NCBI GenBank assembly: GCA_018825925.1
Contig: JAHKAT010000250.1
Coordinates: forward strand, 1 to 5,028
DNA: 5,028 bases
DNA from: Bacteroidota bacterium
Lineage (GTDB): Bacteria > Bacteroidota > Bacteroidia > Flavobacteriales_D > Crocinitomicaceae
Direction: 5' to 3'
A model generated the notes under the pieces. That model did no database searches, was not told the DNA's origin, and saw only the letters and a list, made by a program, of their open reading frames with translations. This document shows, piece after piece, positions 1 to 5,028 of this stretch; position 1 is the stretch's first letter, and every line of letters begins with the position of its first letter. A program made the translations under genes and the position numbers.

Positions 1-1789
1 ATTTTGTTTTTCCTCCTTTTTTACTGGTCGAAGTTGCTTTTCTAGCAGCCATTTTTAATTTTAACTTTTCCTCATCGACAAAGAATTTTTTAATCATAAC
101 CATAATTAAAATGGACACCAAAGTAGAAACGAAGTAATAATAACTTAAACCTGAAGAATAATTATTAAAGAAAAAGATCATCATCACTGGCATTAAGTAC
201 ATCAATACTTTCATGTTTGGCATTCCAGGCTGACTAGGTTGCTGCATTTGTCCGCTATTCAGGTGCGTGTATATCAAAGTTGTTCCCGCCATTAATAAGG
301 TAAATAATGAAACGTGATCTCCATAAGGCCAAATGTAAACGCCCAATTCTAAAACGGAATCATAACTTGATAAATCTTCTGCCCATAAGAAACTTTTTTG
401 ACGAAGTTCGAAAGCCGATGGGAAGAAACGGAAAACGGCAAGTAGAATTGGCATTTGGATTAAAGCGGGCAAACAACCAGCTAGTGGTGATGCGCCGGAC
501 TCGCGATAAAGCGTCATCATATCCATTTGCTTTTTCATTGAATCGGCCTTGTCTGGATATTTAGCATTTAATTCATCAATCTCTGGTTTTAAGATTCTCA
601 TTTTTGCAGAAGAAACATACATTTTCCATTGCACTGGCATTAAGAATATTTTCAATACTATGGTCAATAAAAGAATAACCAGTCCTATAGAAATTCCAAA
701 CTCTAAAAAGAAATTAAATACTGGCTGAACTGCGTAGATGTTAATCCAACGGAACAATCCCCATCCGAAATTTAATATTTCGTCGTAGTTTTCACCATGC
801 GCTTTTAGAATTTCATAATCGTTCGGTCCGAAATACCAATCAAAAGAAATTGCCGATTGATTGGTCGCATCAAAGTCAAGACCAATATTTGCTTTAAGTT
901 CTTTTAAGCGGGTGTTGAATTTTTTGGTTCCTTCTTTGAAATTTCTAACTTTTAGTTCCGAATCATCCACTGTAAAAGGTTTGCTCGGCGAAAGAATAGA
1001 GGAGAAGTAGCTTTGCTTGAAAGCGATCCAGTTTACCTTGTCTTCAAGTTCTTCTTCATCATCTGAAGTTTCGCTCAAATAATCAAATCCTTCTTTCTCG
1101 TATTCATAGCATACTGTAGTAACTCTTCTTTGTTCAGAAAACAATCTTTCTGTTTTCTTAAAGGAGGTCTGCCAATCCAAATGAACCCCTTTTTCAATGG
1201 CATTTTCTAATCCATTTAAAGTGATTTTGTATCCTAGATTAAAATTATTGGCAGAAAGATCATATTTGAAATTAACCGATTTTCCATTTTCTAAAGTGGC
1301 TGTTAAGCTTGCTTTATCATACGAGTTCTTATTCACCGCGAAAGTCAAGTCCTTAGACTCAATTGTTTTCCCATTATCTGTAAATACAACACTATTTCTA
1401 GCATCATTCTTATCAAACAACAAAAGAGGGGTGATCTTTCCATCCGACTTTGAGAAGTCATAATACGACTCATATTCCTTTAAATAAACACGTTCAATTT
1501 GACCGCCCTTATTGGTGATGAATACAATCATTTTGTCGTTTTCCAAACGAATTGTTTGAGCAGGGACAACAGTAGAATCTTTCTCTACAGTGGTGTTAAC
1601 TTTTTCTTTAACGGCCGTTTTAGTAACTTCTTCCGTTTTTTTATCCTCAACTGCTGCCTTTGCTTTTTGCGTCTCTACAAGTTCTTGACGCTGCTTTTCA
1701 AGTTCTTCTTTTGTTGGTTGATTAAAAATTGTGAAAACACTTAAAATCAAACCAATTAAAACCAGTCCAACGACGGTATTTTTATCCAT
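1..1789 (-). CDS. yidC: Membrane protein insertase YidC (3' end cut by window edge)
   Basis: YidC inserts and folds inner-membrane proteins, alone or with SecYEG. I translated the open frame from the ATG at 1787-1789; it stays open for 596 codons to the left edge, so only the last residues and the stop are missing. Residues 5-21 form the first membrane helix (VVGLVLIGLILSVF). A charged Lys/Glu-rich linker follows, then a periplasmic beta-rich domain to about residue 340, with an acidic loop (SDDEEELED) near 242-250. The conserved insertase domain starts near 355: a membrane helix ending in LKIFLMPVQWKMY, the SSAKMRILKPEI coiled-coil start, then SGASPLAGCLPALIQMPILLAVFRFF around 427-455, and further helices near 491-507 and 525-565. 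Lys380 aligns with the groove arginine (R366) of E. coli YidC, five residues before Pro385. The visible C-terminus is Lys-rich, as expected for ribosome contact. The gene begins nine bases after pyrG, with no Shine-Dalgarno, and is probably expressed from the pyrG promoter. The identification is very secure. Confidence 0.97.
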   Translation of the reverse strand, partial: MDKNTVVGLVLIGLILSVFTIFNQPTKEELEKQRQELVETQKAKAAVEDKKTEEVTKTAVKEKVNTTVEKDSTVVPAQTIRLENDKMIVFITNKGGQIERVYLKEYESYYDFSKSDGKITPLLLFDKNDARNSVVFTDNGKTIESKDLTFAVNKNSYDKASLTATLENGKSVNFKYDLSANNFNLGYKITLNGLENAIEKGVHLDWQTSFKKTERLFSEQRRVTTVCYEYEKEGFDYLSETSDDEEELEDKVNWIAFKQSYFSSILSPSKPFTVDDSELKVRNFKEGTKKFNTRLKELKANIGLDFDATNQSAISFDWYFGPNDYEILKAHGENYDEILNFGWGLFRWINIYAVQPVFNFFLEFGISIGLVILLLTIVLKIFLMPVQWKMYVSSAKMRILKPEIDELNAKYPDKADSMKKQMDMMTLYRESGASPLAGCLPALIQMPILLAVFRFFPSAFELRQKSFLWAEDLSSYDSVLELGVYIWPYGDHVSLFTLLMAGTTLIYTHLNSGQMQQPSQPGMPNMKVLMYLMPVMMIFFFNNYSSGLSYYYFVSTLVSILIMVMIKKFFVDEEKLKLKMAARKATSTSKKGGKTK

Positions 1790-1798
1790 TTTATTGTA

Positions 1799-3409
1799 TT
1801 ATTTTTTATTAGAAATTACTGCACCGACAAATGCCACGAAAAGAGGATGTGGTTTGGCTACAGTGGATTTATATTCAGGGTGAAATTGAGCAGCTACAAA
1901 CCATGGATGAGCAGGAATCTCTATCACTTCTACCAAGCCAGTATCCGGGTTTTTCCCTGTTGCGATCATACCAGCTTTTTCAAATTCTTGCAAGTAAATA
2001 TTGTTGAATTCGTAACGATGGCGGTGTCTTTCGGAGATTTTATCTGTATTGTATGCTTTTGAAGCTTTTGAATCTGGTTTAAGTTGACATTTGTAGGCTC
2101 CCAAACGCATGGTTCCTCCAAGGTTTGAAATAGATTTTTGCTCCTCCATCATAGAAATTACTGGATAGCTGCAGTCTTCAGCTATTTCAGTGGTGTGTGC
2201 ATCTGACCAACCCAAAACGTGTCTGGCAAATTCGATCACAGCGCATTGCATTCCTAAACAAATCCCGAAGAAAGGAACATTGTTTTCACGCGCATAACGA
2301 ACCGCCTCAATTTTCCCAGAAATTCCTCTAGAACCAAAACCTGGAGCGACAAGTATTCCGTCTAATTCGCTTAATTTCTCTTTTACATTTCCTTCATTCA
2401 ATTTCTCAGAATGAATCCATTCTATTTGAACTTGGCATTCATTTTCAGCGCCAGCATGTATAAATGCTTCCGAAATCGATTTATAGGAGTCTTTTAACTC
2501 AACGTATTTCCCAATCAATCCAATTTTAACGGTGGTTTTAGGATTTGAAACTCTGTTTAAGAAATCCTCCCACTTCGTCATTTCAGGTTTCATTTTGGAA
2601 TGAAGACCAAGTTTTTCAAGTACCACCTTGTCCAACTCTTCATTTTGCATTAACATTGGAACTTCATAAATAGTTGAAGCATCTCTTGATTCAATAACGG
2701 CGTTGATACTCACGTTACAGAATTTGGCAATTTTCTTTCGTATGTTAAGATCCAAAGGATGTTCAGTCCGACAGCAAAGAATGTCAGGCTGAACACCTAA
2801 TTCCAAAAGTTGTTTAACAGAATGTTGCGTTGGTTTCGTTTTTAATTCACCAGCAGCAGAAAGATAGGGGATAAGGGTTAAGTGAATAACGATACAATCA
2901 TTTTCAAACTCCCACATCATCTGACGAACCGCCTCAACGTATGGAAGAGATTCAATATCACCTACGGTTCCTCCAATTTCAGTAATCACCAAATCGTATT
3001 CATTCTTCTTACCAAGAATTTGAATTCGTTTTTTAATTTCATCTGTAATGTGAGGAATTACTTGAACTGTTTTGCCTAAATATTCACCACGACGTTCTTT
3101 TTCAATAACGCTTTGATAAATTTTACCGGTGGTAACATTATTAGCTTGAGACGTTGGTACATTTAGGAAACGTTCGTAGTGACCTAAATCCAAATCCGTT
3201 TCAGCACCATCATCAGTTACAAAGCATTCGCCATGTTCATATGGATTTAAAGTTCCCGGGTCAATATTGATATAAGGATCCAATTTTTGAATGGTTACTG
3301 TGTACCCTCTTGCTTGGAGCAATGCCGCCAAAGAGGCAGAAATTATTCCTTTTCCCAAGGACGATGTAACACCCCCGGTTACAAAAATGTATTTGGTAGA
3401 ATTTGACAT
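1799..3409 (-). CDS. pyrG: CTP synthase (glutamine-hydrolysing)
   Basis: This enzyme makes CTP from UTP, ATP and glutamine, the last step of de novo pyrimidine nucleotide synthesis, in the cytoplasm. The start is the ATG at 3407-3409, giving 536 residues beginning MSNSTKYIFVTGG, the normal length and N-terminus for the family. The frame can be extended ten codons to a TTG at 3437-3439, but that TTG lies inside the likely promoter, so I reject it. The synthase domain (about 1-270) shows the P-loop GGVTSSLGKG at 12-21, DLDLGHYERF at 72-81, ITEIGGTVGDIES at 142-153 with the metal-binding Glu144, and KTKPTQHS near 190-197. The class I glutamine amidotransferase domain (about 290-530) has the oxyanion segment APGFGSRG at 355-362, the nucleophile Cys384 in FGICLGMQ, and His510 and Glu512 in QFHPEY, so the catalytic triad is intact. 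It is the first gene of a pyrG-yidC transcription unit. No frameshift or missing key residue was seen. Confidence 0.98.
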   Translation of the reverse strand: MSNSTKYIFVTGGVTSSLGKGIISASLAALLQARGYTVTIQKLDPYINIDPGTLNPYEHGECFVTDDGAETDLDLGHYERFLNVPTSQANNVTTGKIYQSVIEKERRGEYLGKTVQVIPHITDEIKKRIQILGKKNEYDLVITEIGGTVGDIESLPYVEAVRQMMWEFENDCIVIHLTLIPYLSAAGELKTKPTQHSVKQLLELGVQPDILCCRTEHPLDLNIRKKIAKFCNVSINAVIESRDASTIYEVPMLMQNEELDKVVLEKLGLHSKMKPEMTKWEDFLNRVSNPKTTVKIGLIGKYVELKDSYKSISEAFIHAGAENECQVQIEWIHSEKLNEGNVKEKLSELDGILVAPGFGSRGISGKIEAVRYARENNVPFFGICLGMQCAVIEFARHVLGWSDAHTTEIAEDCSYPVISMMEEQKSISNLGGTMRLGAYKCQLKPDSKASKAYNTDKISERHRHRYEFNNIYLQEFEKAGMIATGKNPDTGLVEVIEIPAHPWFVAAQFHPEYKSTVAKPHPLFVAFVGAVISNKK

Positions 3410-3436
3410 ACTTTTTACGATTGTAACTACGGGCGG

Positions 3437-3444
3437 CAAAGTTA
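3437..3444 (-). promoter_or_regulatory. Likely pyrG promoter, Bacteroidota -7 element
   Basis: On the minus strand this reads TAACTTTG, a full match to the Bacteroidota primary-sigma -7 consensus TAnnTTTG. Transcription would begin near 3433, leaving a leader of about 25 bases before the pyrG ATG at 3409. The -33 element (consensus TTTG) is only weakly present: a GTTTA at 3460-3464 lies about 15-16 bases upstream, slightly closer than usual. The motif is followed by a G/C-rich CCGCCC that stands out in AT-rich DNA. The assignment rests on motif and position alone. Confidence 0.6.
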
Positions 3445-3539
3445 CACAATTGCTTTTGATAAACGCTTTGGATTATAATAAATATCGGTCAATAATCGCA
3501 TATTAGCTGTCAAAGGTTAAAAATATGGCTCAAGATAAA

Positions 3540-4502
3540 TTAGTAGGACCAGTTTCCATTGACACCCATAGAACCAACTATTCGTCCTTTCTTAGGCTTT
3601 CCTTCGGTTATAATAGGACAACCTAGACTGTCGAGCAAGGGATAATGAGGGGTGTTTCGTTCGATATTTTTTGGGAGAAAGGGTAGATCATGTGAAAGAT
3701 AATTTTGAAAAAAACCTCTAATTCGTTCATCCTCATAGCCAATTTTTAAATCTGTTCGATTACCATCCGTTAAAAATTGTCCGAATCCAAAATATAATAC
3801 ACCATGACTAGTGGTGCCATACGGTAAATCCTCCAGTAACCTGTAGCCATAAGGATGCTTGTCACTTCTCTCTTGAATCCAATCAGAACCTCTTGTTTCA
3901 CCAGTCCATAATTGAAAACCAGTGGAATAAACCCGTTCTTGAGCTTGATAACTAACTTCCAACTGTGCAGTTCTAAAACGATCTCTACCTTGACCAGCAA
4001 ACAAATCGTTTTCAAAACTGATGAAAAAATCTTTTAATCCGACTCCAAAGGCGCCCGATTTCTGATTTGTTTTTCTGTTATCAAGATATAACAAATAAGA
4101 ATAACCCAAAGAATAAGAACCATTTCCTTGTTGTCGGATTTCATTCCAGATTAAATCAGTGTTTGTTTTTAAGTTTTTATTTGTAAAAAAATTCAAACCG
4201 AATGCCATTCTGTTTTCGATCAAGTTTCTACGTGTACCTAAATTGTTAGTAGAAAACGAAACTTGATAATTTTGATTTAATTGTATGCAAGCATATTGAT
4301 AGTAGCTAGAAAACTGGATGCCAACACTTTGCTTTAAGGTCCCAAAATTCGCAACTACATTAAGTTTTAGTCCAAAACCATTGTTCAAATACACCTGTGA
4401 ACGACCGTAAAAAAAAATACTAGTCACAAAACACATCACTAAAAAATAGCGAGAATATAGTTGGGGAGAAATTTCCAGATATTGATTACTACCTTGTGTC
4501 AT
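3540..4502 (-). CDS. Exported stand-alone protein with polymorphic toxin type 23-like domain
   Basis: The protein has 320 residues, starting at the ATG at 4500-4502 and ending with TAA. Residues 19-33 (YFLVMCFVTSIFFYG, preceded by Arg18) form a hydrophobic signal-peptide core. Cleavage is plausible between Ser35 and Gln36, as Gln at +1 is common in Bacteroidota. The n-region is unusually long, but the only later Met (23) would remove the positive charge, so I keep this start. The rest is rich in alternating aromatic, Gly and polar residues, suggesting beta strands. Segments resemble, from memory, the Toxin_23 (Ntox23) family: FENDLFAGQGRDRFRTA at 163-179, GFQLWTGE at 195-202, and an IGYEDERIRGFFQNYLSHDLPF stretch near 264-285. 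Family members occur both as C-terminal domains of large polymorphic toxins and, in Bacteroidota, as short exported proteins. Here there is no delivery module, no neighbouring immunity gene and no proven activity. It lies upstream of pyrG in the same direction, but pyrG has its own promoter. The domain match is moderately sure; toxic function is not. Confidence 0.7.
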   Translation of the reverse strand: MTQGSNQYLEISPQLYSRYFLVMCFVTSIFFYGRSQVYLNNGFGLKLNVVANFGTLKQSVGIQFSSYYQYACIQLNQNYQVSFSTNNLGTRRNLIENRMAFGLNFFTNKNLKTNTDLIWNEIRQQGNGSYSLGYSYLLYLDNRKTNQKSGAFGVGLKDFFISFENDLFAGQGRDRFRTAQLEVSYQAQERVYSTGFQLWTGETRGSDWIQERSDKHPYGYRLLEDLPYGTTSHGVLYFGFGQFLTDGNRTDLKIGYEDERIRGFFQNYLSHDLPFLPKNIERNTPHYPLLDSLGCPIITEGKPKKGRIVGSMGVNGNWSY

Positions 4503-4565
4503 TTAAACGAACCGTCTGTAAAAATAACAAATCACCTTTAAGAGATTAGAAATATATTTGTGAAC
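4503..4565. other. Short divergent intergenic region
   Basis: These 63 bases separate two divergent genes and must hold both promoters. The plus side has the TATATTTG box at 4553-4560. On the minus side the best candidate for the exported-protein gene is TATTTTTA (4526 down to 4519), one base off TAnnTTTG, with a poor TTTC 22 bases upstream in place of TTTG. That would give a leader of about 12 bases. No operator-like inverted repeat was found apart from the near-palindrome GAAATATATTTG. No Shine-Dalgarno sequence is visible on either side. Confidence 0.4.
4553..4560 (+). promoter_or_regulatory. Possible -7 promoter element for the sensor kinase gene
   Basis: The sequence TATATTTG is a full match to TAnnTTTG. 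It ends just six bases before the GTG at 4566, so the predicted transcription start falls at about 4563-4564, giving a leader of only two or three bases. No TTTG-like -33 element is visible at the usual 17-23 base spacing. The local DNA is AT-rich, so a chance match is possible. The surrounding GAAATATATTTG is nearly palindromic, so the minus strand has a near-match (TATATTTC) at the same place. Confidence 0.4.
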
Positions 4566-5028
4566 GTGAATACTATTAACAGAATATACTGGCCATTACA
4601 AATTTTTGGATGGTTGGCTTACGGTAGCTTATTGATCATGTTTACTTACATGACGAAACCAGAAGCGCTTACACTTATTTTTTCCTTGAAGATTTTGGCG
4701 ACTGCAATTATAGCAATAGCCTTGACGCATATCATGCGCTCAATCATTTTGAGCAGAAAATGGTTAGATATTAATTTAGTGTCCGTATTGCCTCGCATTA
4801 TTATTCTATCTCTGACCGTGGCGGGCTTGTTGGTGGTTGGAACACGAACGTTTAGCTATTTCATGAATTTAATAGGGGAAGGGGAGGATACCTTTCAGAT
4901 TTCCCGAATAATAGTTGATTGGATCGCCAATAGTATCTTGATTTTGTTCTGGAACAGTATCTATTTTTCCTACTGTTTTTTTCGAAAGTATTATTTTCAA
5001 GAAATTAATAACTTAACTATCGAGTCGA
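4566..5028 (+). CDS. Probable LytS/YesM-family sensor histidine kinase, N-terminal membrane part (cut by window edge)
   Basis: The frame is open from the stop at 4539-4541 to the right edge and gives 154 codons from the GTG at 4566. The protein begins MNTINRIYWPLQIFGWLAYG, a form typical of N-termini of Bacteroidota histidine kinases in the His_kinase (LytS/YesM) family. Four membrane helices are visible: about residues 11-29 (LQIFGWLAYGSLLIMFTYM), 36-57, 77-99 (IIILSLTVAGLLVVG) and 121-142 (VDWIANSILILFWNSIYFSYCFF). A basic and polar linker (RKYYFQEINNLTIES) follows, where the dimerisation/phosphoacceptor domain would normally begin. That domain, with its expected QINPHFLFN-type motif, lies outside the window, so kinase identity is inferred from the membrane part alone. 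Such kinases usually sit next to a LytTR-type response regulator, which would be expected downstream. GTG at 4560 is an alternative start, but it overlaps the candidate promoter; the first in-frame ATG is already inside helix 1. The gene is divergent from the exported toxin-23-like gene. Confidence 0.7.
   Translation, partial: MNTINRIYWPLQIFGWLAYGSLLIMFTYMTKPEALTLIFSLKILATAIIAIALTHIMRSIILSRKWLDINLVSVLPRIIILSLTVAGLLVVGTRTFSYFMNLIGEGEDTFQISRIIVDWIANSILILFWNSIYFSYCFFRKYYFQEINNLTIES

Noticed and set aside
307..1744. Three plus-strand open frames of 81-88 codons inside the yidC region.
   Set aside because: They lie antisense to the clear yidC reading frame and show no protein family features, so they are shadows.
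3472..3513. On the minus strand upstream of pyrG, TTGACA (3513-3508), TTGACC (3492-3487) and TATAAT (3477-3472) look like a sigma-70 promoter of the E. coli type.
   Set aside because: The spacers to TATAAT are 30 and 9 bases, not about 17, and Bacteroidota primary sigma factors use a different consensus. The TAACTTTG box nearer pyrG is a better candidate.
3440..3539. Search for a terminator after the exported-protein gene.
   Set aside because: Only a weak AATAT/ATATT pairing around 3481-3504 was found, without a stable stem or a T-run, so no terminator is called.
3525..3620. A short plus-strand frame from the ATG at 3525 of about 31 codons.
   Set aside because: It is almost wholly antisense to the 3' end of the exported-protein gene and has no recognisable content; its composition is that of a shadow frame.
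4425..4436. Cys24 within the hydrophobic core of the exported protein, a possible lipoprotein cysteine.
   Set aside because: The preceding residues (LVM) do not form a lipobox, and the hydrophobic stretch continues well past the cysteine, so a standard signal peptide fits better.

Overview
The window reads as chromosomal DNA of a member of the Bacteroidota, most likely a Flavobacteriia-like lineage. The DNA is clearly AT-rich. There are no Shine-Dalgarno sequences in front of the genes. Matches to the Bacteroidota -7 promoter element (TAnnTTTG) lie where promoters should be. The YidC protein has the long N-terminal form with a large periplasmic domain, and pyrG sits directly upstream of yidC, an arrangement I recall as common in this phylum. 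The genus cannot be told from this sequence.

Layout. Positions 1-1789 (minus strand) hold almost all of yidC, the inner-membrane insertase; only its extreme C-terminus and stop codon lie beyond the left edge. Positions 1799-3409 (minus strand) hold complete pyrG (CTP synthase), nine bases upstream of yidC and surely co-transcribed with it. Positions 3410-3539 are non-coding and carry the likely pyrG promoter. Positions 3540-4502 (minus strand) encode a 320-residue exported protein that resembles the polymorphic toxin type 23 domain family but stands alone. A gap of about 60 bases separates it from a divergent plus-strand gene that runs off the right edge. The visible part of that gene is a four-helix membrane domain typical of LytS/YesM-type sensor histidine kinases.

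Function. pyrG and yidC form a housekeeping pair (nucleotide supply and membrane-protein insertion) with no obvious biochemical link. The exported toxin-23-like protein and the sensor kinase are divergent neighbours and could share a regulatory region, but the sequence does not prove a functional link. No RNA genes, mobile elements, CRISPR arrays or extended repeats were seen. The least ordinary items are the stand-alone toxin-23-like protein without a visible immunity gene and the apparently near-leaderless GTG start of the kinase gene.
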